The notes under the pieces are model-generated. The model was not told the DNA's origin. It saw only the letters and a list, made by a program, of their open reading frames with translations, and made no database searches. This document shows positions 13,101-36,500 of a stretch of 64,000 bases of DNA, piece after piece; position 1 is the first letter of the stretch; the number at the start of each line of letters is the position of its first letter. Position numbers and translations under genes: made by a program. The DNA is from Bugulina stolonifera. Lineage: Eukaryota > Bryozoa > Gymnolaemata > Cheilostomatida > Bugulidae. Location of the stretch: NCBI GenBank assembly GCA_935421135.1, contig OW285190.1, forward strand, positions 14,456,501 through 14,520,500. Reading direction: 5' to 3'.

Positions 13101-14494
13101 TGTTCGACTTTGTTTATTTTACTTCATAAGAACTAAAAATGAAATAAAAGCCATTGGTAGTCCTAATTGTTGTCATAAACCTGTCACCTATTGCTTGCGT
13201 AGACCTGCCAGACCTGCCAAGCTACCTGGCTAAATTCTATTTATAATAAGTTAATGTGATTTCAACAAACATTATCTTGATTGCATAATGAACATTCCTC
13301 TGAGTAGAACAATCCTCCGGCTTCCTATGCCTGTATTTGTAGAGAGATGGCAGGCTGATATAAATTGATAAATTAATTTAAATAAACTCAAATATAGACT
13401 GTCTAGTTCTTATGCACTTTCAGTAAATGTAGAGATGAATATTTCATTTTCTACATGTCCTGGGGTTTGTCTAAATCCTATCTGGATATTAATATCCTTG
13501 ATTATTCTATAAACACATTGTAGATCTATAAGCTGTATTATTTGGTACCGTATAGTGCCATTGGTAAAGACTAAAGAGACACTTCGAAAATTTCAGTTAG
13601 AAGCATGACATTCCAAAAACGTTCAACTGGGGTCGGAGTTTGAACGCCCTGTTTCTAATTGAAATTGACAAACAGTTGTAAATTCAGTACCATTGGACTA
13701 AGGTCCAATGTAGTGATGGGATAAGCCAAATAGTTGAGCCCAGGCATGCCAAGTTCCACTGATGAAAATTCGGGAGAATCAGCATTTGGGTCGGCCGGTG
13801 TCAATTTTGGGTGGGGTACCAAAGTTTGAGTTGAAAATCAGGGAGTCTCTTGTAGAATCAGGGAGACTTAGAAAGCCTGGTTGGGCCGACCCAAGAAATA
13901 GCCAAGGTTACACATCCTCAAAAGTTGAATATTTTTATTTGAGTTAAAAAGTTTAGAACCAAATTCTCAAAGCGGGTCAAGTTTATTATTCTCATTCATG
14001 TCTACTAGCAGATCATCTGTCTTGATGGCATTCCTAAGATATTTCTCATGCTGGCTTTTCTACCTCAGGCAGGAATAAACGTAATTAGGTTATGGAATAG
14101 TCTCCCAAGTAAAGAGTATAATAATGTCAACTAGTTTGTCATAAAATTAAGTTCATTTGTACTTTATGCACTTACTTTTCATGGTAGGCCTATAACCTAA
14201 TAAAGTGTTTTGCTGCCTGGTGAACAGATATCAAGAATCCACAATACAAATATACATCTGTTATGTAAGACTGATTACCCAAAACTTGTTAACAAAAGTT
14301 ACGCACTTGGCGGTTGGCTCACACATGAATAAAATGTGAATGTGATGGCCGCCATTTATATGTAAATGTATGTAAAAATGGATTTAGTAGTAAACTTTGT
14401 ACAGGGAATTACTGCAATATTTTAGTAACTTACCAGTTATATGTGTAGAGAGTAGAATTATTACTGTCCAGAAAGTATATTTCCAAAACATCAT
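4169..14494 (-). CDS. Mucin-like type I membrane protein with D8C (uromodulin-type) domain
   Basis: Ten phase-consistent exons (14494-14434, 10645-9359, 8901-8836, 7325-7150, 6747-6525, 6143-6013, 5849-5672, 5414-5232, 4851-4712, 4336-4169) encode 870 residues. Residues 1-20 form a signal peptide (MMFWKYTFWTVIILLSTHIT). Residues 21-449 are about 86 copies of a TTADA-type pentapeptide, Thr-rich and acidic, expected to be densely O-glycosylated. Residues about 478-602, from two exons, have the Cys pattern of the uromodulin D8C domain, including CC and YTVYKL near its end. Residues 605-768 are a region I do not recognise, with RRRR at 673-676 followed by DA, a furin-like site. A TM helix spans about 773-796, followed by RRRK and an acidic 70-residue tail. 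Most module-bounding introns are phase 1. The protein probably forms a surface glycocalyx or pathogen-binding coat (inference). The start was chosen at the first of two adjacent ATGs. Confidence 0.88.
9359..10645 (-). repeat. 15-bp coding tandem array (mucin exon 2)
   Basis: A single 1287-bp exon made almost wholly of a 15-bp unit, gcatctgcagtggtt on the plus strand, read on the minus strand as Ala-Thr-Thr-Ala-Asp. Variants give TTTDA, TTANA, VTTADA and TTAGA, the last at the C-terminal edge. The unit length is a multiple of three and lacks stops, so several frames stay open on both strands; the plus-strand VVASA/CSGCI readings are by-products. The minus frame is chosen because it joins the signal-peptide exon and the next exon in phase 1 at proper splice sites. 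Length variation between individuals is likely. Confidence 0.93.
11585..12391 (+). mobile_element. Candidate solo LTR in first mucin intron
   Basis: An 807-bp block starts TGTGATAG, ends CCATTACA and is flanked by ATAT on both sides, a possible 4-bp target duplication. Inside is a GC-rich promoter-like segment (about 11950-12050) with sites resembling YY1 (GCGGCCATCTT), C/EBP (TTGCGCAA), ETS (CTTCCGG) and CRE (GACGTCAC). A TATATAAAG box lies near 12064, and AATAAA follows about 50 bp downstream. This order fits U3-R-U5 of a retrotransposon LTR. No internal retroelement genes are nearby, so it would be a solo LTR. The exact ends are uncertain because the 4-bp duplication is AT-only. Confidence 0.5.
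13786..13895. repeat. Short inverted repeat with TTGGGTCGGCC ends
   Basis: TTGGGTCGGCC at the left is matched by a near-perfect inverted copy (GGCCGACCCAA) at the right, about 110 bp apart. The same TTGGGTCGGCCG string occurs in the solo-LTR candidate near 11950, so this may be a related non-autonomous fragment. Confidence 0.45.
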
Positions 14495-15951
14495 TTTCTT
14501 CTTTAGCTAAAACTTCCAGTTATCTAATAATAGTATTGTGATTTTCCAAAAATACACTGATTTTGGACGACACTTTCCAGTGAACTACTACTATGGTGTA
14601 TAAATTCTACTGCATGTAATATCTAAATTCCAGTCTGTCCTGCTGCCTAGTCAATGCTGACAGGTGTAATTAGATTGACCAATAGGAGTAGAGTGTTTAG
14701 ACAATCACATGGGGAATAGCTGGGAATGAGATTACCTGTGAACTATCATACAAGCCTATTATATCCACTATACACCCATCACCTACCACAAAGTCTAACC
14801 TATCATGTGTAATTAACATTCTGTAAGTAGATAGGCAGCACATTCCATAAGTCAGCGAGGACATTCACTTCATATGAAAGTAGCTAATCTGTTCGAACTC
14901 CGTCTCGTTTGATCAAATTTTACATCAGCTTAACGTAAACATCAAAGAAAGAATACTGTTATAGATGTACATATTACACATGTACCCACTGGGAGTGGCT
15001 GCTATTTACAGCGTTAGAATTTATTATTTATAAATAAACGATGCTTCAACAACTTGAATTACAAGCAGAAGTTTGATAAATTATCCTCTGGAGTTACTCA
15101 AAGGTAGTTTGAAATGATTCTATCACAAAATAGGAGCATAAATTAGTGTATTATTTATATAATCCACATATTATGTAATCAAACAAGACATGATAGTGTA
15201 CTCTTATTCTTCCCCGAATATTTAGGTCAAGTGGAGATGATCCACCCATGTAACCCAAACAAGTTTCGTGATGTAACCTAGCAAATTTTCTGATATAAAG
15301 AAATGCTTTGGATCCCTAGTACTGATATGGGAGCGGTAGTGAAAACTCATCATGAAACCTGTGAAAGTGATGGGGAAGAGAACTATGGAGTTTAGTTACA
15401 GACATGACTGTCTGTTTTCATTAGTAATTAAACACTCTATGCATGTATATGCTCTCTCATAATAGATGTTGTTTTAAACAAATTTCAGCTACAACCGGGA
15501 AATAACAGCATTTCACCTTGACAAGTTAGTAGTAGTGGTTTAGGTAGCTGAGACAAAGCACCCTACATTACTTGTCATGAGATACATGGATGACAAGACA
15601 CATAGCTACTTGGTTTCTTTTGTTTATTGATCAGAGTCCAAATACAGCAGAGTACTATAAATACACACAAGAAGACTACATGACTGTATTTATCTCCCAG
15701 CATAATAATATTATTTATGTTAGAGGCAGAAGAAGCTATAAAATCATAATTGAACAGAATAATTACAAGTACATTGTATAATTATTCACCATAAAGCTAT
15801 TTAAATTGGGAAATAATAGTCTACTACATGACATACTGTACATATATATTATGACAGACAAAAGTATTAAATTTCTCTACAAATGTAAGCATTCTATGTG
15901 TTCTATATTATAGGAGGAACTTGTTCAAGCCAAGATCATCACAGGGCAGCC
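14495..15951. other. Spacer: mucin promoter side and KRTCAP2 3' flank
   Basis: Both neighbours are on the minus strand. The segment should contain the mucin promoter and 5' UTR near 14500-14700 and the KRTCAP2 3' UTR near 15500-15950. I see no exon, no clear TATA box and no repeat longer than simple AT tracts. Confidence 0.6.
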
Positions 15952-18196
15952 TTAGTGCTTCTTTCGTTTTCCTTGTGTGGTTGCGGGTGGGTGAGTTGAA
16001 GCGTATGAAGCATACTTCTCATTGGAGGCAGCATTCATATAGTATAGGGCTATGAGGGAGAAGATGAGGCTACAATATACAAGTATAATATAGCAATAAG
16101 TAGATATACAACAGTATAACATAGGAGTATATTATTAGGGTTGAGCCTGATGATGATGTTTTACTCCTTATTAATATAGTAATAATATGTTACATAGTAT
16201 TGTTACCCTGGTGAATGCTATAACTCTGTAATTCCTTATTATATACCTATCATTAATTAGTATGGATATAGCTAAATAATTAATTCATGCAATCCTACCC
16301 AATATATAAAGAGATGCTACAATCAAATATTTCTATGTTCATATTGCTAACATATCTGAAAGTGCACAGAACATCCAATTCATATATATCACATCATTAT
16401 ATTAGGGGATGATAGCCTATTATAATATGTACAACACATGCCAAATGTGATGGAATTGAAGATGAGCCCACACCACTATGTTGTGAAGTACATTACATTA
16501 TTAGATGGTATAACAGTAGAAGTACTTACCAGGTGGTGACACAGACTCTGTGTACTAGACTGCATATAAACAATGATAGTCCCAGGCAGAAGATTACTAC
16601 AAGTAAACAATTAAAATTTAATTAAATTAAATTACAATATTAAGTCAAAATTAGTAGTGGCTAATAACAATATTTCTAATTCTATAAAAACATTTATATT
16701 TCCAATAAGCAATAAGACATGAAATCCAAGTCAGCATAAGGAGTTGAATGAACCACTCTTACCGTCAGGGAACAGCTGTGATTGAAAGCCAGCACCAAAA
16801 AGAGTATTTTCTAGGTTGTTCATGGCCTGAAACAAGAGCATACACATCATAGGATACATAGGTAAGCAAGTAGGTGAGCTGTGAGAAGACAATTTATATT
16901 TTACTCAAAGCTCTATGTGGAAACAGGTAGACAGACAACCCACAAAGATTTATATACTGCAAACACAAATCTACAATATACAATGTAACTGTTAAATTTA
17001 TTACTATTTTAATGTATAACTTTTACTAAAATATACAAATAGTAAAGATTAATAATACAGAACAGTATTGACACGGAGTTGTCCACCCATAAGCTAAGGA
17101 AAGACAACTCCCAAGTTTGCCAGCACAAGTGTTATGAATAATAATATTATGCTATAGTGAACACTCTGGAGAATGGGGAACAGTTTATGGCCAACTAAGG
17201 TCATAGTTATAGATGCCTACCGTAAGGCTGAAGATGAAGAACCATGAGCCAACAAATCCACCAGCGACAGTTTTCCACTCATTGCTAGCAATTTCTGATT
17301 TGAACATTTGCATACCACCAAATATAAGCAGACATAGTGAGAGAGATAATATAAGAGACACAGAGCTAGATACCGCTGCAAAGGAAAACAATTAGAGATG
17401 TAACACAGATTATGGGAACATGTGAAACACATTTTGGTCAACAAAATTTTGTAACAAATTGTGTTCAAGAAATTCCATTATTATATCTAATCTCAGCAGC
17501 AAGAAAGGGATTGCTGGTTTAGTTTGGATATAGTAAACTCTTGTGGTTGTTCTTAGAAGGCACACAGAGCTTCCATCTCCATGGTATATAGACCTGCTGA
17601 AACCTATTGTCGATAATTTTGAGTCCAGATTAGCTATATAGGCTACATGATCTCACCTGTACACACAACATGCAATGCAGGGCATAATATATAAAGGGAG
17701 ATTACACATAACAGATTGCTTCGTGACACACACTGAACATCCTATTGTGGGCAATCTATCTGGGACGCATAAAATAACAGACCCTTCAACCATATAGATA
17801 TATTAACAATTTATATAAATAGGTTACTCAGTTTTATTCGAAAGTCTTCTTATAGCTTCATAAGACACGACTGTTGTAACCTTTATTCCCTAATTTACGG
17901 GCCTAGTGCAGCTTCAAAACATCTATTTTTGTGATGGTGAGTGACATGTGATGTCATTTTTGGTGGAGGCACATCTGACCTGGTTTAGCTGATGCCATGC
18001 AGCCATATCTTGAACAACTAAAGGCATACTGAATTATCAATATGTTTGCTGGTGGCCATGAAACTCATCTCATTGACTGAGAAAACAGAGTGACTGACTG
18101 ACGCAGAGACTAACCCTCACAGTGACAGTCGAGTGGGTGGAAGTGTATTACTGAAACTAACGTACTTGAGGGCCATTAATAACTGAACTTACCCAT
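15952..18196 (-). CDS. KRTCAP2: KRTCAP2, oligosaccharyltransferase complex subunit
   Basis: Five exons (18196-18193, 17375-17221, 16826-16763, 16596-16530, 16069-15952) keep phase and give 135 residues, matching the roughly 136 of the vertebrate protein. The first coding exon holds only ATG plus one base and joins so that the protein begins MAVSSSVSLI. Diagnostic blocks are GGMQMFKSEIASNEW, SWFFIFSLTAMNNLEN, LFGAGFQSQLFPD and LVHRVCVTTCLIFSLIALYY. Hydrophobic segments lie at about residues 5-24, 38-53, 77-92 and 97-112. The tail is basic (GKRKKH) and could stay cytosolic. The family is a subunit of the STT3A-type oligosaccharyltransferase at the ER translocon, acting in N-glycosylation. The gene is head to head with PHAF1. 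Confidence 0.96.
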
Positions 18197-18723
18197 TATT
18201 TTTGCAAACTAAGATATATTATATCAAACTATCTGTGCCACAAACAATATCGGATAATCAGGTGGCAGGGATGTTATTGTTATCTGGAAACACTGTATTT
18301 TATGTGGCTTTTGGAAGAATTTGATATTTTTCTTCAATCGAATACAATTAATCTCTTTGCAGACAATAATCACGATTTTTACTAACTCGGCAACCAACCA
18401 CGCATTGTGAATTATATATCAGGGCGCTGATTGGTCTAAAGAACTTGGTTTTAACCTGTATGAAGACATATTCAATCAAATGAGCGAAACGAATATCCGG
18501 TGACTCTGCAGTCAATAGCAGTACGCCAGCCATTCGTCCAAGTACCAACACGTGACAATAATATTTACATTCTGTATCATGCGCAGCTATAAGATCATCA
18601 CACGACGAGAATTTGCACAAGGGAAACGCACAAAGGAACACGTTCAATTCGCTATCATTCACAAACACTAGCACAAGTCATATTGTCACTGGCATAATAT
18701 AGCTTTACCATATTCGTTTAATT
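18197..18723. promoter_or_regulatory. Shared 527-bp region between divergent KRTCAP2 and PHAF1
   Basis: The two start codons (minus strand at 18196, plus strand at 18724) face away from each other with only 527 bp between, so both 5' UTRs and core promoters must fit here. An ATTGG core, the reverse of a CCAAT box, lies at 18430-18434 in GATTGGTC. The central part (about 18420-18620) is richer in GC than its flanks. I see no clear TATA box. A bidirectional housekeeping promoter is inferred from spacing alone. Confidence 0.6.
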
Positions 18724-31012
<12,289 letters not shown>

Positions 31013-31120
31013 TATTGGTACAAGTAGTCTACCCTCCCACTCTCTTTGTATATAATTATATACTCTCTTTCCTACGTAATTTACAAAAAAACGTTTAGGT
31101 ATACTTTGAGTATTGTTTAG

Positions 31121-31126
31121 AATAAA
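31121..31126 (+). terminator. Probable PHAF1 poly(A) signal
   Basis: AATAAA, 109 bases after the PHAF1 stop codon, the first canonical hexamer downstream. Confidence 0.6.
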
Positions 31127-31738
31127 ATTCAGTGCAAGTAATTTTGTGCATGATGATCAATACTCCATGTTATTTTATTTCATATGGAAAGTGCTCTATA
31201 CTCTATCACCACAAAAGTTTTGTATAAAAAGAAGTTGAAATGTCAAAAATATATATTAATAGCTAGTTATCTGAATGATACTATGTAAACCTATCAGCTG
31301 TCATGTGTTGTATATACAATTTTAATATTGCTAGTCAACTTTTGTGCATTGGCTCTATCCAATATTTTTCTACCTAAAAAAATTAAATTATGTTTATTAT
31401 AAGAAAACTTTTAATAATTTATTTTAATAAAATATGTTTGTTAAAAAGCACTGCATGCCTTGTTTTCATATGAGTTTTGTTCTGGAAGGCCACAGCTGTG
31501 GTATAAAAGCTGAGTATTTAATATGCGACATGTATGATATGTGTCTATTGCTAGGGAGAAGGCATTTCTGCAGCAAAACTGATAAATTAATCGTAACATG
31601 AATGCAGGCATATTGCTGTGTAAAAACATATAAATAGAATAAGCATAATATAAAAATGTGATCATTTTTATTAGACCTTCATCCAACTGCTAGGTACAAT
31701 ATTATTACATAGTATGTATGTTAGAGCTTTGTTGTGCT

Positions 31739-31773
31739 GGGGGAGGGGGGGGGGGGGGGGGGGAGGAGGGAGG
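31739..31773 (+). repeat. Poly-G tract
   Basis: A nearly pure run of about 30 G bases followed by GGAGGAGGGAGG. It could form a G-quadruplex, and the assembly length may be unreliable. Shorter G-runs occur near 47490 and 54000. Confidence 0.9.
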
Positions 31774-33523
31774 TGACATAAAATGGAATAATATCTATTG
31801 GAGAATTTACATGAGAGCATCTGCCTTGGGTGTCCAACTGTTATAAGGCAAGGGCTATGCTCAGAATAGAATTTTTATTCGGAGATGGGTGGCCAGGTTC
31901 ATTGTGTTGCAACTTGTGAATTGGTACACTTCATGTATACATGTATAGATTTCTTAGGAACACATTTGTATGGTTATTCCGATGCTATTTTTAGGTATCA
32001 GTTGCAATTCAGCCTATAAGATATAATTATAGAAAAAATATAACACGCTGAGTTTTTTCAGGAACCACTAAAATTCAGGGTGTAGCTGCCTGTTGGACAC
32101 AATGCACTGTTCACATACTGTATTACGGTATACAGGTAAATACTTTTTCCATGTAGCTCCATGACAATGCAAAGTTAAAATTTTGGACACTCTAGTAAAA
32201 TGTACGTAATCATACACATGCATTGCACACTCACATGCACTACCATGTATTATTATAATAAATAATAATAATAACTATTTAGTTTCGAGGGGTGGGGAGA
32301 GAGAGTGTGTCAAATCTGACAACATAATAATCTAAATTCTGGGTACTTTATCACAATTCCTGGTAGTTTATCAGAGCCCCAGGTAATATGTCTGTGTATT
32401 GTCTGTGTTGACTGTTTGAACAGTAATCTTCAGCTTTACCCTTAGATACCAAACAACTGCTTAAACATGAGACTACATTCTAATCTACATTGTAGATACT
32501 GGTAAAAACTGGTATTTGCTCCAATTTTGAAGTTTCACAGATACATGACAAATACAATGTATATATCTTTCTTGGAAGTACAGAGCAGGCAGTTGTGTAT
32601 TAGTAAATAATATTCATCTGTAAATTAATTGTTACTCAATTTGACCTTCATGGATAAGACATTAATTAGTTTTACAAATCAATTGTTACTGTAGACACAA
32701 ATTTAGTGACCATAAAGTACATGTAGGGCTACACCTAATAAAGTTCATGAAACATTGTAGTAGGCCTTATATCCATTCTTTCAGACAGCTGTAAAGTCTA
32801 GGTCACCATGCTTCAAGTGTCTCCATAATAGTGTGTGTATAGAGTCGATTGCATTTAGTGTACAGTGTATACTGTAGAGTTACCACTGCAGATGCAGTTC
32901 CACTGTTCTATGCACTTTTATCAAATATATATTTATAAATTCACTTTACGTAGGTTAGGGTGCATTCCTGTACAGGAAACCTCAAGAAATAATTTATAGC
33001 TTGTAGAAACTGATCAATCAACCCCTTGACTTTTGGTATCACTAAATACAGGTCCATGCATGGTCCCTAACTAATAATTACATGCACTGTAAATAGATTT
33101 TGGTGACATCTTAAAGCTGAGCCAAACCTCAGCCAAATCTTTCCTCAAGCAAATACTACAGTTATATCAAACCAAAAGTGTATTAGTGTATAAGCAATTG
33201 ATTAGGCCCATATAATTAATTTTATTCTCTTTTTTTCTTTGAGAGAAAACTAATTTGGAGAAGACAACTTACAATTACGATCAGTAGCTTCAGTGCCTAT
33301 ATTGTATCCAAACCTTGGTAACTAATACGATATTTGTAGTGTAGCAAAATATGGTGCCAAGACTAAGTGTCAATATGTACATAATGAAGCCATAACTAAT
33401 AAATAGCTACATGTACATGTATTATATATAACATTTGGGTATAGTGCTGTTGCCAACCATTTCATGCTGAACTATTTGGCAGCAAGGAGTTGTAGCATAG
33501 CAGAGGAGAGTAGACAGAAAACA

Positions 33524-36500
33524 ATGGCATACTTTCAAATGTTACTGGTAAGTGTTCAAACATTCGTGTATTGTTTTTTTATAATGCATATTATACATGT
33601 ATATAACATATACATGACATATATTTATATATATATATATAAATATTCCATTTTTTGTTGAACCTACCTTCGCGGAAAGATGAGTAATAGGACATACAAA
33701 AGCCACACGGCAACAATTAATAGGCATAGCACACTTGGACACTGTCATAATTACATGTATGTTAACAACACCAATTCAGATTAAATGAGTAGAACCAAGT
33801 TCAGCATTGTATTTTTGCAACCCTAATTATTGTGCTATTGCTTTACTACTATTATTCAGGACATATTTACGATAGTAGTGCTGCAGAATGTAGTATTTCT
33901 TAGCTAATCGCCAATTTCATGCTTAGTATATTATCATAATATTATGTAGGCCTACCTATTATTGGTGATGCCATGCAGCTTCAATATTTAAAACCATGTA
34001 AAGTAGGCCTACCTTTAATAATAATATTATTATATTAATATTTTATATGGGTGAACTGAACAATTTCGTCTAATAGGTAATTTTATGTAGGTCTTGGAAC
34101 TACATAGAAAAGTTATGCAATTATGGAATTTAGTTCTGCGATTCTTACATAATATTTTTATAAAATAATTGGAGAGTTACTTAGTTTTTTCAAATAATTA
34201 TGTCTCTCTCATGACCATTAAAATTGTTAATAAGACTGCTGGCAATGATAAATATAGCACTGACAGCGCAGCATGCAGCAGTTGTTAGTTCATCAAGGAA
34301 AAGGGGAGGCTTGTGCCTACAGAGTATGGTCTTATAGTGGAGAAACCAGGAGTTAGGTGCAGAAGTGGAGAAATTTGAGATAGCCTTTGTTCTTCGCCAA
34401 ACTGAAGCAGGAGAAGTTGTCTTCTCTATATTTTGCTGGTTGACCGCCCTTACCCCAAACCCCAACTGCAAACAAGGAACTAAGGCTATCTAAATTTCTC
34501 CACTACTGCACCTAATTGGAAACCAGCTGATAATTTTGGACTATTATAGTATTGGTGTTGTACTATTATACATGTATTTGTTCTTTTTCAACAGAATATC
34601 CTGGTTTTCACAACAGTACTATGGAGCAAATATGAGGCTGATGCATCAAGGTTAGTTGCTCACTTGGTCAATACAATAGATACAGTAGATACATGTATAT
34701 TCAAATGTTTATTTATGTAATCAGCTAACAGGTAGTCGTGAGGTTGTATGGCTCCCTGAGACAGTTTATTATTATCGGCTTACATGAGGTGAGGGAGAGG
34801 CTCTAGAAGTGTTGTCTTGATGCAAGCAAAATTGTCTAAATTTTATATTGTTGGATATTTCTCCAATTTCTCCATTTCTCCAATTTGTTTTACCAATTGA
34901 AGTAAACTTAGATCTCTACTTCTGAGAAACCTATTGGTGATGGCTTGATTAAAATATGTAGAATTGTCAGAGTTTTTACATAAAATTACAAATTAGCAAT
35001 TAGTGAGTCATCTAATAGTTAAGAATAGCTCTTTGGCCAAACTATATTCAAGAAAATAACGCAGGTTTGAATTTTTGAACTGTAAAATACATTTTCCTAT
35101 TGTCAATGATATTATAACTCTACAATTCTCTTTGACAGTCAAAAATATTTTATGGAAATAATTGAAGGATCAAAATATTTTATTTTATACGTGTACCAAA
35201 GGTACGAGTTTGTTTCTCTGTACTCCATAATTTAACAAGACTACCCGTGGGACTTCATTTTCTCAAGAATTGTCAATTTCTAAGGCTTCTAGATGTAAAT
35301 AAATATGATCAAACTATATTTTGCAGTGTGAGTTACACTCAGCCACAGCCGTTTATTGGCACCTCTGGTGAGGTGTATCACATGGAATTGGACCTGTACA
35401 AGAATGACGGCAGCATCGTATTTAGTACTGTAGATTATCTTCAAACCACTGATGGTAAAACATCAACTTTTCTGATACCATCACAGGGTTCACCTGTTAC
35501 TGGCTTCAAACAACTAAACTCTACTCACATTGCCTTCATAGATAGCAAGCACTCAGTCATAGACATTGTGAACAGAAGAAATAACCAGTTAGTAACAATT
35601 GCAGGAACGTACGATCATTATGCGGGAGGAGGGGGAGGCTATGTAGAAGGAAAGGTTGGCATTGGGATGTTAAATAACCCATGGGGCATTGAAATAGATG
35701 TTAGAAATCCAGGTAAGCTGCTAGTATCCGATAGATATAATAACGCTTTGAGATCGGTAAACCTACGAACTGGAGAGTTGGCCACAGTTACTAGATTTGG
35801 GTTAGACCGCCCTACAGAAATGTTGTGGCATAACGACAAACTGTTCATAACCAATGAGCATTACATCTCACAAGTCAGCTGGGCCAATAATGGAGATGTT
35901 TCCAATAGTAACATTGTCGGTACAACTTCCTATGGTTATGTAAACGGCAACTTCATTGCGGCCAGATTCCGTGACCCCTACGGACTAGCAGAAATAGAGA
36001 GTGACCGTCATCTAGTTGCTGATTTTAGCAACAAGAAGCTGCGCCAGTTGGATATGGAGAACCGAAACGTTGGCCCTGTCTGCTTTGAAGGAGACAAATC
36101 ATGTACAACTGGAACTCCATTACAATTTCGGCCACTGTCTCTTCTCAAAGTAGGAAATGAAGTTTATATTGGGGCGTCTCCAATTAACATCTATAAAATC
36201 CGTGGTTAGTATATTATTGTATGCACTGCATGAAGATACTATTTTAAATTTTAGTAAATTTAACAAAATATACTTTGCCATTAATCTACATAATATGTAT
36301 CTAAGCTCTACATGCATATAAATATTATTTACACACATGTAGAGCTTAGGTGCCATCCTAGTTTACTTATAATTTAATGTGCATAACCCCAATGTATACT
36401 CTTTGATTATAACGTTATGACAATTATAATTGCTACAGGATATTGCAACATATTATCACATTGTGGTTTTACCCAGGGAACAGTAGTAACATATTTCCTT

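Larger units (their letters stand above)
31013..33523. other. Intergenic spacer PHAF1 to NHL gene
   Basis: No exon is evident. It holds the PHAF1 3' UTR, a G-run near 31740, an AAT/AAC-rich microsatellite near 32260, and one copy of the dispersed GAGAAGACAACTT motif near 33260 followed by GATCAGTAGCTT. Both genes are on the plus strand, so the NHL gene promoter should lie near the right end. Confidence 0.6.

Noticed and set aside
18348..18674. 108-codon minus reading frame in the KRTCAP2/PHAF1 promoter region
   Set aside because: No similarity is recognised. It has no exon partner and lies where both 5' UTRs and promoters must be.
35247..35326. N-terminal extension of the large NHL exon starting at an upstream ATG
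   Set aside because: TTTTGCAG at 35319-35326 is a good acceptor, and splicing there joins a signal peptide in phase; the extension is intron sequence.
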